Counted from the stretch's first letter, positions 23,576 through 34,892 are shown. The stretch: 64,000 bases of DNA from Euphrasia confusa (GCA_954870475.1 CATPAB010000274.1:1-64000); one strand, 5' to 3'. The notes: generated by a model not told the origin, from the sequence alone. A program made the numbers and translations.

Positions 23576-24392
23576 TGATACGAACCCTAGCTCTGATACC
23601 AAATGATACGAACCCTAGCTCTGATACCAAATGATACGAACCTCGTCGGGGATAGAAAGATAGAAGAAATAAGAAGAACAGAAAGGTAGAAAATACCGGC
23701 GGAAGTCCCAAAACCTCTGAACCTGAATTCGTGAAATCAATTAAGGACGGAACCCTAACCCCCAACACGAAATCGACGCAGCAACTCGGGGATAATGAAG
23801 ACACACGAACGAAGGGTGGATCGCTTCGTTGATTCGTCGGTTGAATTCTTTGGATAATTGGGTAGAATTTGAACCCAAGAGAGATTTAATAAAAACTCAC
23901 AAAAATATATTTATTCATCATTAAAAACATGTTGTTATGTAACAATGTCTTAGGAAGCCTTTATATAGGCAAAACGAAACATAAACGTAAAGAAAAAGGA
24001 AAGAAAAATATTAAAAACGCTGAAAAACCCTAAAATCCGCCGCTGCTGTATTTTTGTGAAGATGTCGCCCGACGGGAATCTTCTGTCGCCCGACATTCAA
24101 ATGTCGCCCGACGTTGATGAAGTGTAAATTCGCTGTCGCCCGACATTGGACCTTCGACCGCAGGATTTTCTTCGGGCGCAGTTTCAACCCACTGTTAGCC
24201 CACGCCTTTTATGAAGATGTCGGCCGACATTTGTGTAGTGTATTTTTGGTGTCGGCCGACATTAGGCCAAAATCTCGACCGAACTTCTCGTTGCGTCCTC
24301 GGCTCACGTATGACCTCCGTTCCGTCGTCTTCTTCGCCGTTCCAACCGGAAAATGAACATCTTGTCTCTTCGACGGTCCTCGGGCCACATCA
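23576..24392 (-). repeat. Element B right LTR (5' LTR in element sense)
   Basis: 817 bp, ending GGGCCACATCA before the ATTAC duplication. The extra 28-bp units are at 23576-23603 and 23604-23631, with intact primer-site complements at 23590-23601 and 23618-23629. The TATA-like box is at 23957-23969 and the perfect palindromes at 24218-24229 and 24250-24261. Confidence 0.93.
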
Positions 24393-24579
24393 ATTACTCT
24401 AAGCGGACGAAATTGTCCGCCTTTTCGAAATCAATATTTGTGGTTCCGAATAGCCATTTTGACACCATTACTACTATAAACATTGAATCATATTGGTTGC
24501 ATGGAGTTTTATCAAGAACTTTTACGATTTTTATCTCATTACTTTAAGCGGACGAAATAATCCGCCTTTTCGAAATCAA
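24393..24579. repeat. Short satellite stretch between element B and segment E copy 2
   Basis: Just over one monomer, beginning with the ATTAC duplication and ending at GAAATCAA as in copy 1. It matches 12752-12938 closely, including the rare ATCTCATTACTTTAAGCGG variant, so this satellite belongs to the same duplicated block as segment E. Confidence 0.95.
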
Positions 24580-27452
24580 CATGAATTCAAGGTGCAACAA
24601 CAAAATAGGTAATGAAACAATTTTATATAATTTAATTTTTGTATACATAGCAACAAGAACTAACTTTGGGAACTACATAGAATTCTACATATACTAAAAA
24701 ACAGTTAGTGAATCAAGTAGACACACTCACCTAAAGATTTATACACATTTCACATTTCAGTATCCAGCTTACTCGAGCCTAGTGTTTTACTATATGTATA
24801 TACTAAAACACTTTAGCCTCACCGAGACGACTCATGGTACATGAGAAAACTCAACCAGATAGGAAGAAAATATTTTAAAAAACAGATGGGAAGACAATAT
24901 TTTTCAAAAATAGTTTCAATTCGGCATTAAAATATTATTGTTGTGATGTTGGCACTAGAACTCTTTTGGGAACTTCATACAACACCTAAGTAAACTTCAT
25001 TATTAAGTGCCACCGGAACAGTGTTGGGAATTAAGTAAAAATTCAACATAACATGATCAAATAATAACATATGTGGTTGCACTTTTGTGAAAAAAACAAG
25101 TCCCTTCAGCAATTGAAAATGTATATGAAATTAAAATTAACAAAAATGAGTTGTTGAATAAATTCTGAATCTACTTACTGAGTCTGTGAAGGGACTTTCT
25201 TAGGTTTGGTTTTGGTAGGAGAGGAGTGGGTCCACCGTGGAACTAAAATGTTGCACGTAAAATGTAGTTTACAAATGCCTTTTTAAACATTAAACAAAAT
25301 GGGGTATAAAGAAATGCCTTTATCAAAAAGGGGTTTCATGAAAACACTTAATGAATCAAGTAGACACACACCTCAATATTTATAAACACTAAAGGAGGAT
25401 GCGCATATAATATGACCTACATTAGTGAACTGTAAAAAAAATCAAAATTCAGTTTCTCAAAACATGAATGAATTTCTATGAAAAAAATTACTTCATAATT
25501 ATACTAATCAAAACACATCATACCAAAACAAATTAATCAAACCAAACAGATAAAGTTCACTTGTAAATAAACAACACCATCAAATCATGAATCAAATTAA
25601 ATAAACTCACCACAGAAACAATCTTCAAAAGTAATTCCTCAAAAAATTAGTTCCAAAATCTTGAAATTAAATACTTGCATGTCTCCAATTCTTCGAAATT
25701 AGACTCAGATCCAACATATTATGCAAAGATTTCTACAAAGGTAACACGGAACAGCCCTCAGGATCTCCTTCAAGCGGGTGATGCAGTGATTCGGGACAGG
25801 ATTGATTCAGTTCATCTAAAGCACTAGCAGTATGATATGAATTCCGATGAATTTAGTTTCTGGTAAGGTTCGGATTTTGTAGAGGAGGGAGAAGCTAATT
25901 TAGGAGAGGATTGAGAGAATTATTTGGGTATTCACGATTGCGTATAATGTATATATTATATGGAAATTATTTAATTGGAAGATAATGATTGTTAATTTAT
26001 AAAAAAAACACAAAGAAAAGGGTAGTTCGGGTAGTTTTGACTCTTTTAGAATTAGACTAAAGATTAGTATTTACATAAAATAAAAGACTAGAGACTTACT
26101 CTTTTCAAGAAACCCCCTAATTAAAAATCTTTTACAATTTTTTTTTAAATCGACAATAATTTATACTATATTAAGAAACCATTATATATTCGACCCTAAT
26201 ATATGAATCAGTTTAATTTAGGAAGTTTTATAAAAAGACTGAGCTAGTATTATTTATGTTGGTTTGATAGTTTGTATTTATAAGAAAAAATAATATTTTA
26301 AAGTTGAAAATGTCTTTTTATTTCTTGATTTAAATAAACAAATGAAGTAAAATGAAAATTTAAATGTGACAATTTACTCTAATATTTATTAATATATAAT
26401 TTTAGAGTTTCATAATCCCACGTGAACCAATAAAAAGAGAGATAAATAGAACCGTGTTCACACCTATCAAATGAAATTAATAATACATAAATTATTAAAA
26501 GACAATATAAATTAAAATGCTTAAATATATTATCAATTAATGGAATTAATCGGTTAAATAGAAATCATGTCCCATAACCTCCGTTTTCCTTAATTATCTC
26601 CCAAATCCACTTATATATGTAATCTTAATATTTATTCTTATTATATATTACCAGTATTATTCAATCGGGGAATTTGGTATGGGGGAAATTCTAAGACTAG
26701 TTTCATAGATACTACCTATTCTTTTCTTTCATTATTATATGAGGCAGCGTACCAGTATTATCCTTTTCAATTTCAAGATTAAAAATATAACTAACCCTGA
26801 TTAAAATACAAAAACCAATTTTGTTCTTGCGTGTTTCAATACGAAACCCATTCTTCCTCCCATTTGGGCTACTCAAAATCCTCAATCTAAAAGTCGCAAC
26901 TCAAATGCGCTAGGTATCATCTTGCATAGATAATCTTGAGTAAATCTTTTTTATTCAGATTCAAAATCCTCATATCTATGTTAAAGCATGTACTTCATGG
27001 TACTTGGAATCCTACGGGAATCCAAACTGCAAAGATAAGAACGCTCTTCACCCTCGTTATTGTGGTATTTTACAAATTCTTGTTATATACTTCAAATTAC
27101 AACTTCATAAAATTTCTAGGTTTTTTATTTCACTTTTTGCATGTTAATCAATTTGGAAAATTTTTAGTTGGATTTGGATTTAACAAGACTATTTAAAAAA
27201 GATTGCTCATCTTCAATATGTCATATTGGTTTACCACATAGCAATAGATATCTATTTATATGACATATCTATGATAGTTATCTATTCATATGACATATCT
27301 AATGATAGATATTTATTGTTATGTGCTAAATTTATGCTAAATTGTTTAATATTATTGTAGGGATATTTACGACTTTATACATTTTTAAAAAATGCCACTA
27401 CTTAGTATTTAAAGAATACAAATACCCTAATAAATAAACAAGTAAAAAATAT
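24580..27452. repeat. AT-rich non-satellite segment E, copy 2
   Basis: 2873 bp, about 99.5 percent identical by eye to 12939-15850 (roughly a dozen substitutions, one 36-bp and one 3-bp length difference). Both junctions to satellite are at the same bases as in copy 1, including the 22-bp satellite scrap on the right. The segment was therefore copied together with its flanking monomers and did not insert twice. No gene, RNA or transposon end is recognised. Confidence 0.88.
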
Positions 27453-27636
27453 ACATGGAGTTTTATCAAGAACTCCATTACTATTATAAACATTGAATCA
27501 TACTGGTTGCATGGAGTTTTATCAAGAACTTTTAAGATTTTTAACTCATTACTCTAAGCGGACGAAATTGTCCGCCTTTTCGAAATCAATATTTGTGGTT
27601 CCGAATAGCCATTTTGACACCATTACTACTATAAAC
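27453..27636. repeat. Short satellite stretch between segment E copy 2 and element C
   Basis: It begins with the satellite scrap ACATGGAGTTTTATC, continues through CCATTACTATT and one monomer, and stops at the TAAAC target duplication (27632-27636) of element C. It matches 15851-16034. Confidence 0.95.
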
Positions 27637-27767
27637 TGATGCAACCCAAGGATCGGCAATCGACGTTGGAGTTCGAATTCAAGCTAGAATGGCGAAGAAA
27701 ACGTCGGAACGAGAGTCGGGCGTGCCACGAGACGAAGACGAAGAGTTCGGTCGGAATATTGGCTTGG

Positions 27768-27909
27768 TGTCGGCCGACACCAAGGCCTGTCGGCCGACAC
27801 CTTCAGAAAACGACGTGGACTTGCAGCGTGTCGAGACCGCGATCGAAGGATTTCCCGCGAGCGAAGATTTGCCTTGGTGTCGGCCGACACCCATACCTGT
27901 CGGCCGACA
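27768..27909. promoter_or_regulatory. Four 12-bp palindromes with DRE/CRT cores, element C 5' LTR
   Basis: TGTCGGCCGACA occurs at 27768-27779, 27788-27799, 27878-27889 and 27898-27909, giving two pairs with 20-bp spacing inside each pair and 90 bp between the inner starts. Each palindrome contains GCCGAC on both strands. GCCGAC fits the RCCGAC core bound by plant DREB/CBF factors. Location upstream of the TATA-like box fits an LTR enhancer. Binding is inference. The 3' LTR has the same set at 29812-29953. Confidence 0.6.
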
Positions 27910-27996
27910 CCCTTCACGAAAATCCAGCAGCGGCGTTTTTTAGGTTTTCCAATGTTTAGTCATTTATTTCCTTATTTTCTTTATGTTTTGCTATGC

Positions 27997-28008
27997 CTAT
28001 ATAAAGGC
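27997..28008 (+). promoter_or_regulatory. TATA-like box of element C 5' LTR
   Basis: CTATATAAAGGC is positioned in the middle of the LTR, downstream of the palindromes. The equivalent sequence is present in B (CCTATATAAAGGC) and, weaker, in D (CCTATTTAAAGGC at 35238-35226). Confidence 0.65.
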
Positions 28009-28334
28009 CTATTAGTTCCTTATTAAAAAAACCATGAATTGATAAATAAAAGAGTATGTTTTGTGAGTTTTATTAAATCTCTCTCGGGTTCGAATTCTAT
28101 CCCGATTATCCAAAAGAGTTCAACCGACGAATCAGCGAGCCAGTCAAATCTCGTTTGTGTGTCTTCATCATCCCCGAGTTGCTGCATCGATTTCGTGTTG
28201 GGGGTTAGAGTTCCGTCCTTAATTGATTTCACGACTTCAGGTTCAGAGGTTTTGGGACTTCCGCCGGTATCTTTTATCCTTTTCGTTAATCGTTCTTCTT
28301 CTATCTTGCTAATCCCAACGAGGTTCGTATCATT

Positions 28335-28346
28335 TGGTATCAGAGC
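28335..28346 (+). other. Primer-binding site of element C (tRNA-iMet)
   Basis: TGGTATCAGAGC starts two bases after the LTR end and is complementary to the 3' end of initiator-Met tRNA. It fixes the plus orientation. Confidence 0.93.
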
Positions 28347-28475
28347 CCAGGTTTGGGTTCTTTATTTTTCGATTACGTAACCTCGTTTTCTTTTTTCGTT
28401 TCTTATTCTTTCTTCTTCCTTGATTAAAAAAAAAAATATATATATATTTTTTTTTATTTTCGAATTTACTGTTCA

Positions 28476-28506
<31 letters not shown>

Positions 28507-28742
28507 TTATTCGTCCTCGATTATTCTTTTTATTGTTGTTCATTGTTCGTTCAACAATTTAGAGTTATTCTTAGTTTCGTGGATTTTGTTGGAGTTGAAT
28601 TCGAATCGGTAGATTGGGAAAGTTCGATTCTTGAGAGAGAGAAGTGAGAGAACCGAGTATTGAGTGACTTACCATATTGAGTGATACACGAGAGTGGTGA
28701 GGATCTCTATTTTGTCTCTAACACTTTTGCAGGACAACTGAC

Positions 28743-29987
28743 ATGGATCATACCCAAGCTAAGCTTATCATGGAGAAGGCGATGGCACGGTTCGAAGGGA
28801 TGCTTAAATCGAAGATGAAGGGGGTGAATGCACGACTTACCGCCTTAGAGGAGAAAGCTCATCGTGAAGATGCATGGAATCCGAGAGGTGGCGGAGGATA
28901 CCGAGAAGTTCAGAGTGGCTATCATCGAGCCCGTGAGTTTAGTCGGGAGCGTCGTGAAGAGAGGAGGTCCAGAGCTGAGCGTTTGGAAGAAGAGAGGAGG
29001 GCCAGAGCTGAGCGTTTGGACGGCGAGAGGAGGGCCAGCGCTGAGCGTTGGGGCGAGTTTTGGAGCGACATTAGGCGTCAAACGAGGGAGCAGATACAAG
29101 CGCCAATGAAGCCTGAGGAAGTGGCGACTGATGACGACGGCGAGGAACCAGCACCGAAGGCAGTGGTGGAGTCCGAAGAAGAGTCGGTCTTGGTGTATTC
29201 CGAGGAAGATTCGGCTTCGGAGGAATCCGTAGAAGAGTGCGACGAACCGACACCATCGGTTGCCGTGGCTTCTGACATCGAGGAGGTTTCGGTGGATTCT
29301 GACGTCGCAGAGGAGTCAGTAGAGTTCGAGGAGGAGATTTCGGTAGAGTCCAAAGAGGAGGAATTGATGAAATCCGAGGACCTTCCGCGATTGGAGTTAC
29401 CCATGGTGGAACAAGCAACGAAAGAGGGACAAGCGACGTTTGTGGTGTTGAGCGAGGAAGCAAAGTGCTACACTAACATTTTATTGTCTCTACACCCTTT
29501 TACTCATTGTGTTTTTCAGGAATTTCATGATGACTTCCCTGAAGAAAGATTTCCTAGATTACCACCACATCGAGGGTGTGAGCTGCCTACTGCCATTGTT
29601 CTGAGCTTGTTCGTGAGAGTGGTGTTCGACCCTGGCATCGACGTGGATTTGAGGACAAATCCTCTTGAAGAGGAGGGAAATGATGCAACCCAAGGATCGG
29701 CAATCGACGTTGGAGTTCGAATTCAAGCTAGAATGGCGAAGAAAACGTCGGAACGAGAGTCGGGCGTGCCACGAGACGAAGACGAAGAGTTCGGTCGGAA
29801 TATTGGCTTGGTGTCGGCCGACACCAAGGCCTGTCGGCCGACACCTTCAGAAAACGACGTGGACTTGCAGCGTGTCGAGACCGCGATCGAAGGATTTCCC
29901 GCGAGCGAAGATTTGCCTTGGTGTCGGCCGACACCCATACCTGTCGGCCGACACCCTTCACGAAAATCCAGCAGCGGCGTTTTTTAG
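28743..29987 (+). CDS. Gag-like/deleted polyprotein of element C, last quarter encoded in the 3' LTR
   Basis: A 414-codon intact frame starting MDHTQAK. The start is conserved in all three relatives (D could begin three codons earlier). Residues 1-40 suit a coiled coil. Residues 69-105 hold three RRARAERL-type 11-residue repeats. Residues 126-214 are Glu/Ser-rich with tandem ESEEE and DVAEESVE units. Residues 263-280, DDFPEERFPRLPPHRGCE, resemble the linker preceding gypsy reverse transcriptase. Residues 295-314, FDPGIDVDLRTNPLEEEGND, resemble the end of gypsy polyproteins. Codons from 313 on lie in the 3' LTR and give a charged tail with CRPTP repeats encoded by the palindromes. In CRM chromoviruses the coding region can also extend into the 3' LTR and end in the CR targeting motif; whether this tail is homologous is unproven. 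Protease, RT and integrase are missing. Confidence 0.8.
   Translation: MDHTQAKLIMEKAMARFEGMLKSKMKGVNARLTALEEKAHREDAWNPRGGGGYREVQSGYHRAREFSRERREERRSRAERLEEERRARAERLDGERRASAERWGEFWSDIRRQTREQIQAPMKPEEVATDDDGEEPAPKAVVESEEESVLVYSEEDSASEESVEECDEPTPSVAVASDIEEVSVDSDVAEESVEFEEEISVESKEEELMKSEDLPRLELPMVEQATKEGQATFVVLSEEAKCYTNILLSLHPFTHCVFQEFHDDFPEERFPRLPPHRGCELPTAIVLSLFVRVVFDPGIDVDLRTNPLEEEGNDATQGSAIDVGVRIQARMAKKTSERESGVPRDEDEEFGRNIGLVSADTKACRPTPSENDVDLQRVETAIEGFPASEDLPWCRPTPIPVGRHPSRKSSSGVF
29668..29680 (+). other. Polypurine tract of element C
   Basis: AAGAGGAGGGAAA ends directly before the 3' LTR. It also codes for part of the LEEEGN stretch, so coding and priming overlap. Confidence 0.9.
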
Positions 29988-30376
29988 GTTTTCCAATGTT
30001 TAGTCATTTATTTCCTTATTTTCTTTATGTTTTGCTATGCCTATATAAAGGCCTATTAGTTCCTTATTAAAAAAACCATGAATTGATAAATAAAAGAGTA
30101 TGTTTTGTGAGTTTTATTAAATCTCTCTCGGGTTCGAATTCTATCCCGATTATCCAAAAGAGTTCAACCGACGAATCAGCGAGCCAGTCAAATCTCGTTT
30201 GTGTGTCTTCATCATCCCCGAGTTGCTGCATCGATTTCGTGTTGGGGGTTAGAGTTCCGTCCTTAATTGATTTCACGACTTCAGGTTCAGAGGTTTTGGG
30301 ACTTCCGCCGGTATCTTTTATCCTTTTCGTTAATCGTTCTTCTTCTATCTTGCTAATCCCAACGAGGTTCGTATCA
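29681..30376 (+). repeat. Element C 3' LTR
   Basis: 696 bp, reading as identical to the 5' LTR. It carries the last 102 codons of the element's frame (stop at 29985-29987), the four palindromes at 29812-29823, 29832-29843, 29922-29933 and 29942-29953, and the TATA-like box near 30041-30052. It is followed by the TAAAC duplication. Confidence 0.95.
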
Positions 30377-33300
30377 TAAACATTGAATCATATTGGTTTC
30401 ATGGAGTTTTATCAAGAACTTTTACGATTTTTAACTCAGTACTCTAAGCGGACGAAATCGTCCGCCTTTTCGAAATCAATATTTGTGGTTCCGAATAGCC
30501 ATTTTAACACCATTACTACTATAAACATTGAATCATATTGGTTGCATGGAGTTTTATCAAGAACTTTTACGATTTTTAACACATTACTCTAAGCGGACGA
30601 AATCGTCCGCCTTTTCAAAATCAATATTTGTGGTTCTGAATAGCCGTTTTGACACCATTACTACTATAAACATTGAATCATATTGGTTGCATGGAGTTTT
30701 ATCAAGAACTTTTACGATTTTTAACTCATTACTCTAAGCGGACGAAATAGTCCGTCTTTTCGAAATCAATATTTGTGGTTCCGAATAGCCATTTTGACAC
30801 AATTACTACTATTAAATTTAATCATATTGGGCGCATGAAGTTTTATCAAGAACTTTTACGATTTTTAACTCATTACTCTAAGCGGACGAAATCGTCCGCC
30901 TTTTCGAAATCAATATTTATGGTTCCGAATAGCCATTTTGACATCATTACTACTATAAACATTGAATCATATTGGTTACATGGAGTTTTATCAAGAACTT
31001 TTACGATTTTTAACTCATTACTCTAAGCGGACGAAATCGTCCGCCTTTTCGAAATCAATATTTGTTGTTCCGAATAGCCATTTAGACACCATTACTACTA
31101 TAAACATTGAACATATTGGTTACATAGAGGTTTATCAAGAACTTTTACGATTTTTAACTCATTACTCTAAGCGGACGAAATAGTCCGCCTTTTCGAAATC
31201 AATATTTGTGGTTCCGAATAGCCATTTTGACACCATTACTACTATAAACATTGAATCATATTGGGCGCATGAAGTTTTATCAAGAAATTTTACGAATTTT
31301 AACTCATTACTCTAAGCGGACGAAATCGTCCGCCTTTTCGAAATCAATATTTGTGGTTCCGAATAGCCATTTTGACACTATTACTACTATAAACATTGAA
31401 TCATATTGGTTGCATGGAGTTTTATCAAGAACTTTTACGATTTTTAACTCATTACTCTAAGCGGACGAAATCGTGCGCCTTTTTGAAATCAATATTTGTG
31501 ATTCCGAATAGCCATTTTGACACCATTACTACTATAAACATTGAATCATATATGTTGCATGGAGTTTTATCAAGAACTTTTATGATTTTTAACTCATTAC
31601 TCTAAGCGGACGAAATCGTCCGCCTTTTCGAAATCAATATTTGTGGTTCCGAATAGCCATTTTGACACCATTACTACTATAAACATTGAATCATATTGGT
31701 TGCATGGAGTTTTATCAAGAACTTTTACGATTTTTAACACATTACTCTAAGCGGACGAAATCGTCCGCCTTTTCAAAATCAATATTTGTGGTTCTGAATA
31801 GCCGTTTTGACACCATTACTACTATAAACATTGAATCATATTGGTTTCATGGAGTTTTATCAAGAACTTTTACGATTTTTAACTCATTACTCTAAGCGGA
31901 CGAAATAGTCCGTCTTTTCGAAATCAATATTTGTGGTTCCGAATAGCCATTTTGACACCATTACTACTATTAAATTTAATCATATTGGGCGCATGAAGTT
32001 TTATCAAGAAATTTTACGATTTTTAACTCATTACTCTAAGCGGACGAAATCGTCCGCCTTTTCGAAAACAATATTTATGGTTCCGAATAGCCATTTTGAC
32101 ATCATTACTACTATAAACATTGAATCATATTGGTTACATGGAGTTTTATCAAGAACTTTTACGATTTTTAACTCATTACTCTAAGCGGACGAAATAGTCC
32201 GCCTTTTCGAAATCAATATTTGTGGTTCCGAATAGCCATTTTGACACCATTACTACTATAAACATTGAATCATATTGGGCGCATGAAGTTTTATCAAGAA
32301 CTTTTACGAATTTTAACTCATTACTCTAAGCGGACGAAATCGTCCGCCTTTTCGAAATCAATATTTGTGGTTCCGAATAGCCATTTTGACACTATTACTA
32401 CTATAAACATTGAATCATATTGGTTGCATGGAGTTTTATCAAGAACTTTTACGATTTTTAACTCATTACTCTAAGCGGACGAAATCGTGCGCCTTTTTGA
32501 AATCAATATTTGTGGTTCTGAATAGCCATTTTGAAACCATTACTACTATAAACATTGAATCATATTAGTTGCATGGAGTTTTATCAAGAACTTTTACGAT
32601 TCTTAACTCATTACTCTAAGCGGACGAAATAGTCCGTCTTTTCGAAATCAATATTTGTGGTTCCGAATAGCCATTTTGACACCATTACTACTATTATATT
32701 TAATCATATTGGGCGCATGAAGTTTTATCAAGAACTTTTACGATTTTTAACTCATTACTCTAAGCGGACGAAATCGTCCGCCTTTTCGAAATCAATATTT
32801 ATGGTTCCGAATAGCCATTTTGACATCATTACTACTATAAACAATGAATCATATTGGTTACATGGAGTTTTATCAAGAACTTTTACGATTTTTAACTCAT
32901 TACTCTAAGCGGACGAAATCGTCCGCCTTTTCGAAATCAATATTTGTGGTTCCGAATAGCCATTTTGACACTATTACTACTATAAACATTGAATCATATT
33001 GGTTGCATGGAGTTTTATCAAGAACTTTTACGATTTTTAACTCATTACTCTAAGCGGACGAAATCGTGCGCATTTTTGAAATCAATATTTGTGATTCCGA
33101 ATAGCCATTTTGACACCATTACTACTATAAACATTGAATCATATATGTTGCATGGAGTTTTATCAAGAACTTTTACGATTTTTAACTCATTACTCTAAGC
33201 GGACGAAATCGTCCGCCTTTTCGAAATCAATATTTGTGGTTCCGAATAGCCATTTTGACACCATTACTACTATAAACATTGAATCATATTGGTTGCATGG

Positions 33301-34892
33301 AGTTTTATCAAGAACTTTTACGATTTTGAACTCATTACTCCAAGCGGACGAAATCGTCCGCCTTTTCGAAATCAATATTTGTGGTTCCGAATAGCCATTT
33401 TGACACTATTACTACTATAAACATTGAATCATATTGGTTGCATGGAGTTTTATCAAGAACTTTTACGATTTTTAACTCATTACTCTAAGCGGACGAAATC
33501 GTGCGCATTTTTGAAATCAATATTTGTGACTCCGAATAGCCATTTTGACACCATTACTACTATAAACATTGAATCATATATGTTGCATGGAGTTTTATAA
33601 GGAACTTTTATGATTTTTAACTCATTACTCTAAGCGGACGAAATCGTCCGCCTTTTCGAAATCAATATTTGTGGTTCCGAATAGCCATTTTGACACCATT
33701 ACTACTATAAACATTGAATCATATTGGTTGCATGGAGTTTTATCAAGAACTTTTACGATTTTTAACTCATTACTCTAAGCGGACGAAATAGTCCGCCTTT
33801 TCGAAATCAATATTTGTGGTTCCGAATAGCCATTTTAACACCATTACTACTATAAACATTGAATCATATTGGTTGCATGGAGTTTTATCAAGAACTTTTA
33901 CGATTTTTAACACATTACTCTAAGCGGACGAAATCGTCCGCCTTTTCAAAATCAATATTTGTGGTTCTGAATAGCCGTTTTGACACCATTACTACTATAA
34001 ACATTGAATCATATTGGTTTCATGGAGTTTTATCAAGAACTTTTACGATTTTTAACTCATTACTCTAAGCGGACGAAATAGTCCGTCTTTTCGAAATCAA
34101 TATTTGTGGTTCCGAATAGCCATTTTGACACCATTACTACTATTAAATTTAATCATATTGGGCGCATGAAGTTTTATCAAGAAATTTTACGATTTTTAAC
34201 TCATTACTCTAAGCGGACGAAATCGTCCGCCTTTTCGAAAACAATATTTATGGTTCCGAATAGCCATTTTGACATCATTACTACTATAAACATTGAATCA
34301 TATTGGTTACATGGAGTTTTATCAAGAACTTTTACGATTTTTAACTCATTACTCTAAGCGGACGAAATCGTCCGCCTTTTCAAAATCAATATTTGTGGTT
34401 CCGAATAGCCATTTTTACACTATTACTACTATAAACATTGAATCATATTGGTTGCATGGAGTTTTATCAAGAACTTTTACGATTTTTAACTCATTACTCT
34501 AAGCGGACGAAATCGTGCGCCTTTTTGAAATCAATATTTGTGATTCCGAATATCCATTTTGACACCATTACTACTATAAACATTGAATCATATATGTTGC
34601 ATGGAGTTTTATCAAGAACTTTTATGATTTTTAACTCATTACTCTAAGCGGAAGAAATCGTCCGCCTTTTCGAAATCAATATTTGTGGTCCGAATAGCCA
34701 TTTTGACACCATTACTACTATAAACATTGAATCATATTGGTTGCATGGAGTTTTATCAAAAACTTTTACGATTTTTAACTCATTACTCTAAGCGGACGAA
34801 ATAGTCCGCCTTTTCGAAATCAATATTTGTGGTTCCGAATAGCCATTTTGACACCATTACTACTATAAACATTGAATCATATTGGGCGCATG
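30377..34892. repeat. 145-bp satellite array block between elements C and D
   Basis: About 31 monomers. The stretch from 30383 has the same variant order as the block after segment E copy 1 (from 16036). Some monomers carry single-base deletions, such as TTGAACATATTGG at about 31107 (shared with about 38985) and GTGGTCCG at about 34686. It ends at the GCATG duplication of element D (34888-34892). Confidence 0.96.

Larger units (their letters stand above)
21458..24392 (-). mobile_element. Element B: non-autonomous gypsy-derived LTR retrotransposon
   Basis: 2935 bp flanked by ATTAC (21453-21457 and 24393-24397). LTRs are 21458-22275 and 23576-24392, differing at about four bases and one single-base indel. 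Orientation is minus: a polypurine tract adjoins the left LTR and a primer site the right one. One intact frame spans the short internal region, and no reverse transcriptase, RNase H or integrase is encoded. The element is related to C and D by its protein and LTR ends. Its LTRs carry two extra copies of a 28-bp unit containing the primer-binding site. An uninterrupted paralog of the target site is at 12752-12756. Confidence 0.95.
27637..28332 (+). repeat. Element C 5' LTR
   Basis: 696 bp, starting TGATGCAACCC and ending GAGGTTCGTATCA. Four TGTCGGCCGACA palindromes (27768, 27788, 27878 and 27898 starts) lie 90-230 bp upstream of a TATA-like CTATATAAAGGC (27997-28008), which places the transcription start shortly after about 28030. 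Confidence 0.95.
27637..30376 (+). mobile_element. Element C: non-autonomous gypsy-derived LTR retrotransposon, very young
   Basis: 2740 bp flanked by TAAAC (27632-27636 and 30377-30381). The two 696-bp LTRs (27637-28332 and 29681-30376) look identical when read side by side at an offset of 2044 bp. The 1348-bp internal region has an intact initiator-Met primer site, a homopolymer-rich leader, one intact 414-codon frame and a polypurine tract. No enzymatic domain is present, so replication must use proteins from an autonomous relative. The uninterrupted paralog of its target site is at 16030-16034. Its relatives in this window are B and D. Confidence 0.96.

Noticed and set aside
21309..23804. 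Frames of 125-127 codons with a shared serine- and leucine-rich stretch in LTRs of element B and the related plus-strand frame in element C (28039-28380)
   Set aside because: They lie in the R/U5 part of the LTRs; the similarity reflects homologous LTR sequence. They run across LTR/satellite or LTR/internal boundaries.
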